A stretch of 13,954 nt of DNA, from positions 1 to 13,954 of the forward strand of contig JAUIEM010000267.1 of assembly GCA_030428695.1 (NCBI GenBank), read 5' to 3'. Within the stretch, counting starts at the first letter, position 1; each line of letters starts with the position of its first letter. A model generated the notes under the pieces. That model did no database searches and was not told the DNA's origin. It worked only from the letters and a program-made list of their open reading frames with translations. Source of the stretch: a bacterium (GTDB lineage: Bacteria > Planctomycetota > J058 > JAJDCP01). Positions 1 through 6,895 of the stretch are shown piece by piece. The position numbers and the translations under genes were made by a program.

Positions 1-266
1 TCCTCATCGCCGGTCAACACCACGATCGGCAGCTGCGGAGCGGCGGTGCGCAGGGCGCTGAAGGTGTCGAGGCCGCGGCTGTCCGGGACGTTCAGGTCGG
101 TCAGGATCACGTCGAGCGCGTGCGGGCCGAGCAGCACCCCGAGCGCCTCTTGGAGGGTCGTGCAGGTGATCGCGCGCGCTCCCGCCTCGTTCTCGAGGTA
201 GGCGCGGATGCGCAGCGCCTGGACGTTGTCGTCCTCCAGCAGCAGCACCGAGACCGTGTCGGGCAT
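1..266 (-). CDS. Response-regulator receiver domain protein, partial at window edge
   Basis: Reading leftwards from ATG at 266-264 gives 88 residues before the window ends, so the C-terminus is missing. The visible part is a CheY-like receiver domain: strand 1 with the acidic pair D12-D13 (LLLEDDN), the phospho-acceptor D57 in DVILTDLNVPDSRG, and the switch threonine T85 in IVVLTGDE. The conserved lysine and any output domain would lie beyond position 1. Its role is to accept phosphate from a histidine kinase; the output cannot be told from this window. The start is supported by a G-rich stretch upstream and a promoter-like pair at 293-321. It is divergent from the Ser/Thr kinase gene, with 200 bp between the two starts. 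Receiver identity is certain from the motifs; the function is open. Confidence 0.93.
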   Translation of the reverse strand, partial: MPDTVSVLLLEDDNVQALRIRAYLENEAGARAITCTTLQEALGVLLGPHALDVILTDLNVPDSRGLDTFSALRTAAPQLPIVVLTGDE

Positions 267-292
267 ACCCGCCCCCCGCAGCGATCCCGTAG

Positions 293-321
293 AACGTAGC
301 AGATGTGGCAGGACATACCAA
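293..321 (-). promoter_or_regulatory. Candidate sigma70-type promoter of the response-regulator gene
   Basis: On the minus strand TTGGTA (321-316) is followed after exactly 17 nt by TACGTT (298-293). Transcription would start near 286, about 20 nt before the ATG at 266. The -10 matches the consensus at only three positions, so this is tentative. The leader length agrees with the other promoters in the window. Confidence 0.4.
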
Positions 322-408
322 GCGCCCCGGACATCCGGCGACCGAAGCGCTTCCTCGGCCGCGGCGAAAACTCCGTCCAACACTCGCGGCGCTCCGGCCG
401 TAGTGTCT

Positions 409-437
409 GTGACAAGTTCTGCGCCGGGGTGTATGCT
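409..437 (+). promoter_or_regulatory. Sigma70-type promoter of the Ser/Thr kinase gene
   Basis: GTGACA (409-414; 5 of 6 to TTGACA), a 17-nt spacer, then TATGCT (432-437; 4 of 6 to TATAAT). Predicted transcription start is near 444. That falls at the upstream in-frame ATG (443), so only the ATG at 467 can be used from this promoter. Confidence 0.65.
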
Positions 438-466
438 GCTCGATGCGGCCTGAGGAGGAATGCGGA

Positions 467-3397
467 ATGGAAGCGGAAGCTGCGGGAGCCCACCCCACAC
501 CGGTCGCCGGTCACCCCCCGCCGCCGAAGAAGCGCCTGGCGCTGCCGACGTGGAACGTGCCGGGCTACCGGTTCCTGCGGCCGCTCCATCGCGGCGGCAT
601 GGGAGCGGTCTACGCCGCGAAACAGGAGCTGATGGACCGCGACGTCGCGATCAAGGTCCTCGCCCCCTCCCTCGCCCACGACGAGATCTACGTCGCCCGC
701 TTCGAGCGCGAGGCGAAGGCCTGCGCGCAGATCACGCACCCGAACATCGTGCAGGTCTTCGACGTCGGCCGCTTCCAGGACCGCCCCTATCTGGTGATGG
801 AGCTGATCGACGGCATCGACCTCGAGCGCCGCATCCGCATGCGCCCGCTGCTGATCATGGAGGTGCTCTCGGTCGGCATCGCGCTGGCGACCGGCCTCGA
901 GCACGCCCACAAGAACGCGATCGTGCACCGCGACATCAAGCCCGCCAACGTGATGATCGGCCGCGACGGCTCGGTCAAGCTGACCGACCTCGGCCTGGCC
1001 AAGCGCTTCGACGAGAGCGAGGGCAGCCTGACGATGGACGGCACCTGCATGGGCTCGCCGTCGTACATGCCCCCCGAGCAGGCGCGCGACTTCAAGAACG
1101 CCGGTCCGCCCGCGGACGTCTACGCCCTCGGGGCGACGCTGTTCCATGCCCTGTACGGCCGGCCCCCCTTCCAGGGCGACTCGCCGCTCGAGATCCTGCA
1201 GCAGGTGCTGCACACGCCGGCGAGCTTCCCGCCCCTGACGCCGGAGTCTCCCTCGCAGCCGGAGGGCGAGGTCGTCACCCACGGGCTGGTCGAGCTGTTG
1301 CGGGGCTGCCTCGACAAGGACCCCGGCAAGCGCTACGCCGACGCCTCCGAGCTGCTCGCCAACCTGCACCTGGTCAACACCGGCAAGGAGCCGCGGCCCG
1401 CGCGCACCCGGGCGGCTCCGCCCTCCATCGCCCGCAAGGCCGCGGCGGCCGGCCCCCGGCGCGGCTCGCGTCGGCCCCGACGCGCGGCCCGGCCCGCGGC
1501 GAGCGCGACCCCCGTCATCGGCATGGTCGCGGCCCTGGTCTGCATGCTCGCCATCGGCCTCGGCATCGGCCTCGGCCTGCGCGACGACCCCCCGGCGCCG
1601 GACACCGCCGCCGCCGAGGCCGCCGCGGAGAGCGCGCGGGTGGCGGCGGAAGAGGCGGAGCGGGCGCGGCTCGAGGCGGAGGCCCAGGCCGCCGAAGAGG
1701 CGCGGGTCCGGAGGGAGCGCGAAGAGCGGGTGCGCAGCCTGCGCGCCGACATCCAGGACGCCGCCGAGCGCGGCGCCCTCGCCGACGTCGAGGCGCTGAT
1801 CGCGGAGCTCGAGGCCCTCGACCCCGCGCTCTCCGCCGGGGCGGTCGCCGCCTGGAAGGCGATGGCGCGGGAAGCACACGCGCTGACCCTCGACGAGGCC
1901 TGGAGCGGCACGCGCCCCGAGCTGTACGACGCCTACTGGAAGGGCGGCGCCGCCTCGATGCAGGCCGTTCTCGACGGCTTCGAGAGCGCGGAGGACGGGC
2001 CGCTGCTCGCGGGCGACAAGACCTTCGTCGCCGCCCTGCAGGGCTTCGCCGACGCCGGCCTCGCCGCGCTCGCTGGGCGGGTCGGCGGACCCGTGTCCCT
2101 GCAGCTGCGCGACGGCACCGAGCAGACCGGCGTGCTGCAGGGCTCGATCGCGGGCGAGCTCGCCTTCGACTCGACCACCGTCGCCTTCGCCGAGCTCGCC
2201 TTCGACGAGCAGCTGCGCTGGGCCGAGCCGGGCTTCGAGCCGCTCCGCCTGCGGGCCTTGCACGACGCTCGCGGCACCCGCACGCTGGTCGATCCCCGCG
2301 CCGACGAGGCGCTGTGGGACTGGGTCGAGCTCTGCTACGAGGCCGAGGCGGCCCGCCTGATCGCGGGCGCCTTCGCGGCCACCGACCGCGACACGCGCTG
2401 GCAGCTGCTCGCCGCGCTCGAGGGCTACCGCGACACGGACATCTTCCGCGCCGCGGACATCGACTCCGAGGTCACCCGGGCCCAGGCCTGGCTGATCGCC
2501 GAGCAGGCCCGCGTCGACACGCCCGCCCCCGAGCCCGAGCCGGAGCCCCCCGCCGTCGTGGAGGAACAGCCCGAGCCGCCGGCCGAGCCGGAGAAGACCG
2601 TGCAGGAGCGCATCCTCCATGCGCTCGAGCTGATGCTGGCCGGCGAGGTCGAAGCCCTGGAGGAAGAGGGCCGCTTCGCGGTCAGCTACGCCTTCGAAGA
2701 CGCGGCCGAGCGGGCCGACTGGACCGTCCAGACCCCGCCCGGGGCCGACCGCATGGAGCGCCTGCGCTGGGACCAGCCCCTGCCCGAGGAGCTGAAGGAG
2801 CTCGACGCCTGGGAGACCATCGCGGTCAAACGCGACGTGCTGCTCTTCGGCAAGGAGTGGTCGCGGCTGCAGTGGCGCGACCTGCCGCTGGTCGCGCCGC
2901 TCGCCGTCGAGGCGGAGATGCAGAGCCTCGACGGACACAACTTCGCGGTCGGGCTGGCCAGCGGCGGGCGGGTGCTGTGGGCGGTCGAGGAGTTCCAGCT
3001 GCCGCCGGTCGACCCCGGCGTCCGCAACATGCGCTGGCTCGAGGAGTTCCTCGAGACCTACCTGCCGCACAGCGAGGAAGCCAAGCACGCCCTGGTCTGG
3101 GAGCGCAACTTCACCTACGAGCTGCTCGATGAGGGCGACCGGAAGCTGGCCGACGACGCCCGCACCGTGCGCCTGCGCACCGAGGTCGAGGGCGACGAGA
3201 CCACCGTGACCCTCGAGGACGTGCGGCGCTCGAAGGCGAAGACCCTGGCCGAGGACGAGATCGAGAACCTCGTCCGCCCGCGCGTGATGCTCGGCACCTT
3301 CGGCAGCTTCGTCGCCTACAACAAGGTGCGCATCGAGTTCGGCATCGACGAGGCCGGGCTGATCCAGCTCGAGCGCCAGCTCAACATCCCGCGGTGA
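467..3397 (+). CDS. Transmembrane Hanks-type Ser/Thr protein kinase with large extracytoplasmic region
   Basis: A 976-residue protein. The start at 467 has AGGAGG (453-458) 8 nt upstream; the ATG at 443 would sit at the predicted transcription start. The cytoplasmic kinase domain spans about residues 33-300: glycine loop HRGGMGAVY (first Gly replaced by His), lysine K63 in VAIK, helix-C Glu near 82, catalytic loop HRDIKPAN (D156), DLG instead of DFG (174-176), and PPE for APE in SYMPPEQ. It should be an active kinase. A basic Pro/Arg/Ala juxtamembrane segment (310-348) precedes one membrane helix (about 349-371). Outside are an Ala/Glu/Arg coiled coil (about 380-450), a mixed region with a small beta-rich stretch (about 540-580), a Pro/Glu linker (about 686-705), and a C-terminal beta-rich domain (about 735-972) that recalls the LamG/DUF1080 sandwich fold (inference). 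The outer part probably senses or anchors something in the envelope; the ligand is unknown. It is divergent from a response-regulator gene. Confidence 0.95.
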   Translation: MEAEAAGAHPTPVAGHPPPPKKRLALPTWNVPGYRFLRPLHRGGMGAVYAAKQELMDRDVAIKVLAPSLAHDEIYVARFEREAKACAQITHPNIVQVFDVGRFQDRPYLVMELIDGIDLERRIRMRPLLIMEVLSVGIALATGLEHAHKNAIVHRDIKPANVMIGRDGSVKLTDLGLAKRFDESEGSLTMDGTCMGSPSYMPPEQARDFKNAGPPADVYALGATLFHALYGRPPFQGDSPLEILQQVLHTPASFPPLTPESPSQPEGEVVTHGLVELLRGCLDKDPGKRYADASELLANLHLVNTGKEPRPARTRAAPPSIARKAAAAGPRRGSRRPRRAARPAASATPVIGMVAALVCMLAIGLGIGLGLRDDPPAPDTAAAEAAAESARVAAEEAERARLEAEAQAAEEARVRREREERVRSLRADIQDAAERGALADVEALIAELEALDPALSAGAVAAWKAMAREAHALTLDEAWSGTRPELYDAYWKGGAASMQAVLDGFESAEDGPLLAGDKTFVAALQGFADAGLAALAGRVGGPVSLQLRDGTEQTGVLQGSIAGELAFDSTTVAFAELAFDEQLRWAEPGFEPLRLRALHDARGTRTLVDPRADEALWDWVELCYEAEAARLIAGAFAATDRDTRWQLLAALEGYRDTDIFRAADIDSEVTRAQAWLIAEQARVDTPAPEPEPEPPAVVEEQPEPPAEPEKTVQERILHALELMLAGEVEALEEEGRFAVSYAFEDAAERADWTVQTPPGADRMERLRWDQPLPEELKELDAWETIAVKRDVLLFGKEWSRLQWRDLPLVAPLAVEAEMQSLDGHNFAVGLASGGRVLWAVEEFQLPPVDPGVRNMRWLEEFLETYLPHSEEAKHALVWERNFTYELLDEGDRKLADDARTVRLRTEVEGDETTVTLEDVRRSKAKTLAEDEIENLVRPRVMLGTFGSFVAYNKVRIEFGIDEAGLIQLERQLNIPR

Positions 3398-3409
3398 TGC
3401 CCGCGCGCC

Positions 3410-3455
3410 CCGGTCCGATCCGGAGCGCGCGTGGGTCGTTCTTCCACCGGACCGG
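3410..3455 (+). terminator. Inverted repeat after the kinase gene, possible terminator
   Basis: CCGGTCCG (3410-3417) pairs perfectly with CGGACCGG (3448-3455) across a 30-nt loop, starting 12 nt after the kinase stop. There is no T tract, so it could be a Rho-dependent or purely structural element. The rest of 3398-3549 shows nothing recognisable. Confidence 0.3.
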
Positions 3456-3549
3456 CCCCGCGCCCGGGATGTGCCACTGTACCGCATTCCGCCCCTGACG
3501 TGATAGCGCGGGCCGGTATCCTCCCCGCCTGACCGGACGGGCCAAGCGC

Positions 3550-3578
3550 TTGTCCCCCCCCGGATGACGGGATACAGT
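3550..3578 (+). promoter_or_regulatory. Candidate promoter of sucA, overlapping a 10-bp palindrome
   Basis: TTGTCC (3550-3555), a 17-nt spacer, then TACAGT (3573-3578; 4 of 6 to TATAAT). Predicted start is near 3585, giving a leader of about 22 nt before the ATG at 3607. The perfect palindrome CAAGCGCTTG (3543-3552) overlaps the -35 and could be an operator, but no regulator can be named. Confidence 0.5.
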
Positions 3579-3606
3579 GGCCGCGCCCGACGCCACGGAG
3601 GTCCCG

Positions 3607-6411
3607 ATGCATCCCTGCGATCCCCTGCTGCTCAGCCCGGCCTACCTCGACGCGATGTACGCCGAGTTCTGCGCCGACCCCTCCTCGGTCGACCCGGAGT
3701 GGGCCGAGCTGTTCCGCGCCTCGGAGCAATCGGAGGTCGAACGCGCCCGGCCGCCCGCGGCGCCGGGTTTCACCCCGAACCATGTCGCGCGGTCGGGGCT
3801 GCCGGTCTACGGCCTGGTGCAGACCTTCCGCACCTTCGGCCACCTGATCGCGGACATCGACCCCCTCGGCCGCAGCGAGCGCCACCACCCCTACCTCGAG
3901 CTCGAGCAGTTCGGCTTCGAGCAGGCCGACCAGGACCGCCTGGTGCAGTGCCCGAGCTACCGGGGATTCCAGGGCCGCACGACCCTGCGCGAGACCATCG
4001 AGGCGCTGCGCGAGACCTACTGCGGGCCCCTCGGCGTCGAGTACGTCGAGCTGCCCGACAAGGCCGAGCGCGACTGGCTGGAAGAGCGCATGGAGCCGGC
4101 GCGGAACCGGCCGAAGCTCAGCCGCCAGGAGAAGCTCGAGGTGCTGCGCAACCTGATCGCCGCCGACACCTTCGAGGAGACCCTGCAGCGGCTCTACCCG
4201 GGCTCGAAGCGCTTCTCCCTCGAGGGCGGCACCACCCTGATCACGTTGCTGCAGACCCTGGTCCAGGAGTCCCTCGAGTACCGGGTCAACGACATCGTGA
4301 TCGGCATGGCGCACCGCGGCCGGCTCAACGTGATGACCCACGTGATGGAGAAGCCCCTCGAGTACATCCTCGCCGAGTTCGAGGGCCGGCCGATGGCCTC
4401 GGAGGTGCAGGGCTACGGCGACGTCAAGTACCACCTCGGCTACTCGGCCGACTACGGCTCCTACGGGCGCAAGGTGCACCTGTCGATGGCCTTCAACCCG
4501 AGCCACCTCGAGACCGTCAACCCGGTCGTCGAGGGCATCTGCCGGGCGAAGCAGTCCAACCTCGGGGAGCACGGCAAGGAGCGGGTCGTGCCGGTGCTGA
4601 TCCACGGCGATGCGGCCTTCGCCGGCCAGGGCGTGGTCGCCGAGACCCTGACCCTCGCCGGGCTCGAGGGCTACGCGACCGGCGGCACCGTGCACGTGAT
4701 CGTCAACAACCAGATCGGCTTCACCGCCGAGCCCCACGAGTCGCGCTCGACCCGCTACCCGACCGAGATCGCCAAGCTCGCCGGCGCCCCGATCTTCCAC
4801 GTCAACGCCGACCACCCCGAGCTGGTCGTGCTCGTCACCCGGCTCGCCCTCGCCTTCCGCCAGAAGTTCGCCAAGGACGTCGTCATCGACCTCGTCTGCT
4901 TCCGCCGCCACGGCCACAACGAGCAGGACGACGCGAGCTTCACCCAGCCGCTGATGGCCGGGCTGATCGACGGGCACGACGCGGTCTCGCGCATCTACGC
5001 GCACAAGCTCGGCCTGGCCGGGGTCGTCCAGGCCGACAGGGTGCGGGCCTACGAGGATGAGTACAAGCACCGCATGCGCGAGGCCCAGCGCACCGCCCGG
5101 CGCATGCCCGAGCAGGTCACCCAGATCTTCGGCGGGCGCTGGACCGGGCTCGGCCCGGCCGGCGAAGACTGGTCCGCCGAGACCGCGGTGCCCCGCGAGC
5201 AGCTCGAGGCGATCGCCCGGGCGCTGCTGGTCGTGCCCGAGGGCTTCCACTGGCATCGGCGCCTCGAGAAGCTGATGCGGAAGCGCGTCGCGCAGGTGCT
5301 CGAAGACCGCGTCGTCGACTGGGGCTGCGGCGAGGCCCTCGCGATCGGCAGCCTGCTGCTCGAAGACCGGCGCGTGCGCCTCTCCGGCCAGGACGCCGGT
5401 CGCGGCACCTTCAGCCACCGGCACGCGATCTACACCGACATGCAGTCCGGTGAGCGCTATATTCCGCTCGACCATGTCGCCGGGGAGCAGGCCTGCTTCG
5501 AGGTGATCAACAGCCCCCTGTCCGAGGAGGCGGTGCTCGGCTTCGAGTACGGCTACTCGACCAGCGACCCCTGGCAGCTGGTGATCTGGGAGGCCCAGTT
5601 CGGCGACTTCGCGAACGGCGCCCAGATCATCATCGACCAGCTGATCGCGAGCGCCGAGTACAAGTGGGGGCGCATGTCCGGCCTGGTGATGCTGCTGCCC
5701 CACGGCCAGGAAGGCCAGGGTCCGGAGCACTCCAGCGCGCGGCTCGAGCGTTTCCTCGAGCTGTGTGGCGAGAGCAACCTGCAGATCTGCAACCTGACGA
5801 CCCCGGCGCAGTTCTTCCACGCCCTCCGCCGCCAGCTGCACCGCGCCTTCCGCAAGCCGCTGGTGGTGATGGCCCCGAAGAGCCTGCTGCGCCACCCGCT
5901 GGCGGTCTCGCCCCTCGAGGACTTCGAGCAGGGCGGCTTCGAGCCGGTGCTCGACGACCCCGACCTCGACGAGGATGCGGCGGCCGGGGTCACGCGCGTG
6001 CTGTTGTGCTCGGGCAAGATCTTCTACCCGCTGCTCGAGGCGCGGCGGGAGAAGGACCGCACGGACGTCGCGATCGTCCGCCTCGAGCAGCTGTACCCCT
6101 ACCCGATGGAGGCGATGCGCGCCTGCCTCGCGCGCTATCCCGGCATCAAAGAGCTGGTGTGGGTACAGGAGGAGCCGCGCAACATGGGCGCCTGGCGCAA
6201 CCTCTCCCACCGCTTCCGGCGCAGCGTCGGGCCCGATGTGCCCGCCGTCTATGCGGGGCGCGACTCGCGGGCGGTGCCGGCCTCCGGCTCCCTCGCCCAG
6301 CACAAGCGCGAGGAGGGCGAGCTGGTCGAGGCGGTGTTCGGCGAGGACTTCCGCCAGTTCGTCGTGCGCCGCGAGGACTTCGTCGCGACGTCGGTCGGCT
6401 CGGGACGGTAG
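3607..6411 (+). CDS. sucA: 2-oxoglutarate dehydrogenase E1 component
   Basis: This 934-residue protein (E. coli SucA is 933) decarboxylates 2-oxoglutarate with thiamine diphosphate and passes the succinyl group to the lipoyl E2, in the TCA cycle in the cytoplasm. Family motifs appear in order: N-terminal LSPAYLDAMYAEF used for E2 contact; AHRGRLNVM with H236; FNPSHLE; the thiamine-diphosphate site from GDAAFAGQG (G334-D335) to VNNQIGFT (N367-N368); GHNEQDD (436-442); then the transketolase-like half with SGQDAGRGTFSHRHA (from 593), INSPLSEEAVLGFEYGYS, WEAQFGDFANGAQ and PHGQEGQGPEHSSAR. It has no fused succinyltransferase domain, so it is not the actinobacterial Kgd type. The start at 3607 has GGAGGT at 3597-3602; the in-frame GTG at 3577 overlaps the -10 element and is rejected. 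The gene stands alone: sucB and lpd are not adjacent. Confidence 0.98.
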   Translation: MHPCDPLLLSPAYLDAMYAEFCADPSSVDPEWAELFRASEQSEVERARPPAAPGFTPNHVARSGLPVYGLVQTFRTFGHLIADIDPLGRSERHHPYLELEQFGFEQADQDRLVQCPSYRGFQGRTTLRETIEALRETYCGPLGVEYVELPDKAERDWLEERMEPARNRPKLSRQEKLEVLRNLIAADTFEETLQRLYPGSKRFSLEGGTTLITLLQTLVQESLEYRVNDIVIGMAHRGRLNVMTHVMEKPLEYILAEFEGRPMASEVQGYGDVKYHLGYSADYGSYGRKVHLSMAFNPSHLETVNPVVEGICRAKQSNLGEHGKERVVPVLIHGDAAFAGQGVVAETLTLAGLEGYATGGTVHVIVNNQIGFTAEPHESRSTRYPTEIAKLAGAPIFHVNADHPELVVLVTRLALAFRQKFAKDVVIDLVCFRRHGHNEQDDASFTQPLMAGLIDGHDAVSRIYAHKLGLAGVVQADRVRAYEDEYKHRMREAQRTARRMPEQVTQIFGGRWTGLGPAGEDWSAETAVPREQLEAIARALLVVPEGFHWHRRLEKLMRKRVAQVLEDRVVDWGCGEALAIGSLLLEDRRVRLSGQDAGRGTFSHRHAIYTDMQSGERYIPLDHVAGEQACFEVINSPLSEEAVLGFEYGYSTSDPWQLVIWEAQFGDFANGAQIIIDQLIASAEYKWGRMSGLVMLLPHGQEGQGPEHSSARLERFLELCGESNLQICNLTTPAQFFHALRRQLHRAFRKPLVVMAPKSLLRHPLAVSPLEDFEQGGFEPVLDDPDLDEDAAAGVTRVLLCSGKIFYPLLEARREKDRTDVAIVRLEQLYPYPMEAMRACLARYPGIKELVWVQEEPRNMGAWRNLSHRFRRSVGPDVPAVYAGRDSRAVPASGSLAQHKREEGELVEAVFGEDFRQFVVRREDFVATSVGSGR

Positions 6412-6455
6412 GAGGGCTCCGGAGCCGCGCCGCGCCTGGTGTTCGCAGCATCGCA

Positions 6456-6487
6456 CACGCCGCGCCCGGTCGACCGGGCGCGGCGTG
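6456..6487. terminator. Perfect 32-bp palindrome, likely bidirectional terminator
   Basis: The arm CACGCCGCGCCCGGTC (6456-6471) is followed directly by its exact reverse complement (6472-6487), giving a hairpin of about 14 bp with a TCGA loop. It lies between the convergent ends of sucA (stop 6411) and the small gene (stop 6514). A smaller palindrome, GGCTCCGGAGCC (6415-6426), sits just after the sucA stop. No T tract follows; in such GC-rich DNA stem strength alone may terminate. Confidence 0.7.
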
Positions 6488-6490
6488 CGT

Positions 6491-6503
6491 CGGGCGAAGC
6501 CCG
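6491..6503 (-). terminator. Small hairpin just after the 52-codon gene
   Basis: CGGGC (6491-6495), a GAA loop, then GCCCG (6499-6503). On the minus strand it reads CGGGCTTCGCCCG, 10 nt after that gene's stop and directly before the 32-bp palindrome, so the minus-strand transcript would meet two stacked hairpins. Confidence 0.4.
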
Positions 6504-6513
6504 GAGCGGGGGA

Positions 6514-6672
6514 TCAGACGTCGAAGCTCTCGTCCGCGTTGAGGTAGTGCTGGTTCTGGGAGAGGAAGCTGCCGCCGAAGCGGAACCCGCCGGAACGCAG
6601 GCCGGTCTTGAGGCGCAGCGCGGCGCGGGGGTCGGTGGTCTCGACGGGGGTCGTGAGGCTGGGCAGGCGCAT
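6514..6672 (-). CDS. Small peptide of 52 residues, unrecognised, possibly a precursor peptide
   Basis: The ATG (6672-6670) is preceded on its strand by AAGGAG with a spacing of about 7-8 nt, one of the better ribosome sites in the window. All but one of its 52 sense codons end in G or C, matching neighbouring genes and arguing for real coding. The peptide opens with MRLPSLTTPVETTDPRAAL, continues with a basic, Gly-rich centre (RLKTGLRSGGFRFGGSF), and ends in a polar tail with NQHYLN and an acidic NADESFDV terminus. There is no signal peptide, no membrane helix and no cysteine. From memory only, K-T-x-x-x-x-G followed by an Asn/His/Gln-rich stretch recalls short orphan ORFs seen in myxobacteria and relatives. 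The shape (leader-like half, Gly/aromatic core) would suit a modified peptide, but no maturation enzyme lies nearby. It converges on sucA and diverges from the DUF2071 gene. Function unknown. Confidence 0.7.
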   Translation of the reverse strand: MRLPSLTTPVETTDPRAALRLKTGLRSGGFRFGGSFLSQNQHYLNADESFDV

Positions 6673-6727
6673 GGTGTCACTCCTTGTGCTGTTGTCGGGA
6701 GAGAAGGGAGCAAGGACCGTGCCGAAA

Positions 6728-6765
6728 AGGCTCCGAAACTCCTCAGACCGCCTTCCCAGGAGCCT
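6728..6765 (-). repeat. Inverted repeat followed by a short T run on the minus strand
   Basis: AGGCTCC (6728-6734) and GGAGCCT (6759-6765) are exact complements across a 24-nt loop. On the minus strand the stem is followed by TTTTC. It lies 56 nt upstream of the small peptide gene's start, so it could be a leader attenuator or could block transcription coming from the DUF2071 side. The long loop makes the call weak. Confidence 0.3.
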
Positions 6766-6799
6766 CGGGGGGAAGTGCCCGCGCGAGTGCTCCGGGCAG

Positions 6800-6858
6800 C
6801 CCTCCACCGCCAGTGGAGGGATGGGCCGACGAGGCCTCCACTCGCAGTGGAGGGATGG
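6800..6858. repeat. Two direct copies of a hairpin-forming repeat upstream of the DUF2071 gene
   Basis: Two 24-bp copies (6801-6824 and 6835-6858, 34 bp apart) share 21 of 24 positions. Each forms a hairpin: CCCTCCAC/GTGGAGGG with a 5-nt loop, then CCTCCACT/AGTGGAGG with a 3-nt loop; both then continue GATGG. The three differences fall in or next to the loops. The second copy covers the place where a -35 would sit for the TAGAAT at 6865, as expected of a tandem operator. A structural repeat is the alternative. Confidence 0.6.
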
Positions 6859-6864
6859 CTGCGC

Positions 6865-6870
6865 TAGAAT
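6865..6870 (+). promoter_or_regulatory. -10 element of the DUF2071 gene
   Basis: TAGAAT matches TATAAT at 5 of 6 positions. The predicted transcription start near 6877 gives a leader of about 19 nt before ATG 6896. No good -35 lies 16-18 nt upstream; the hairpin repeats occupy that place, so the promoter may need an activator or another sigma factor. Confidence 0.5.
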
Positions 6871-6895
6871 GCGCGCAACCCTCGGAGGTCCGCCG

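Noticed and set aside
443..466. Upstream in-frame ATG for the kinase
   Set aside because: It sits at the predicted transcription start and before the AGGAGG at 453-458; the ATG at 467 has ideal spacing.
460..3132. Second long plus-strand frame over the kinase
   Set aside because: Arg/Ala/Pro-rich frame-shifted reading of the kinase gene with no domains. Its ATG is only 1 nt from the ribosome site.
107..3487. Very long open frame on the minus strand opposite the kinase (also 3316-6456 and 11270-13912)
   Set aside because: These are antisense shadows of high-GC genes. Composition is monotonous (Leu/Gly/Arg/Val/Asp/His), no family is recognisable, and the plus-strand genes show clear motifs.
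3577..3606. Upstream GTG start for sucA
   Set aside because: It overlaps the -10 hexamer; GGAGGT points to ATG 3607, which also gives the usual protein length.
6608..6895. N-terminal extension of the DUF2071 frame
   Set aside because: It runs through the opposite-strand small gene, the hairpin repeats and the promoter, and the family does not have such a region.
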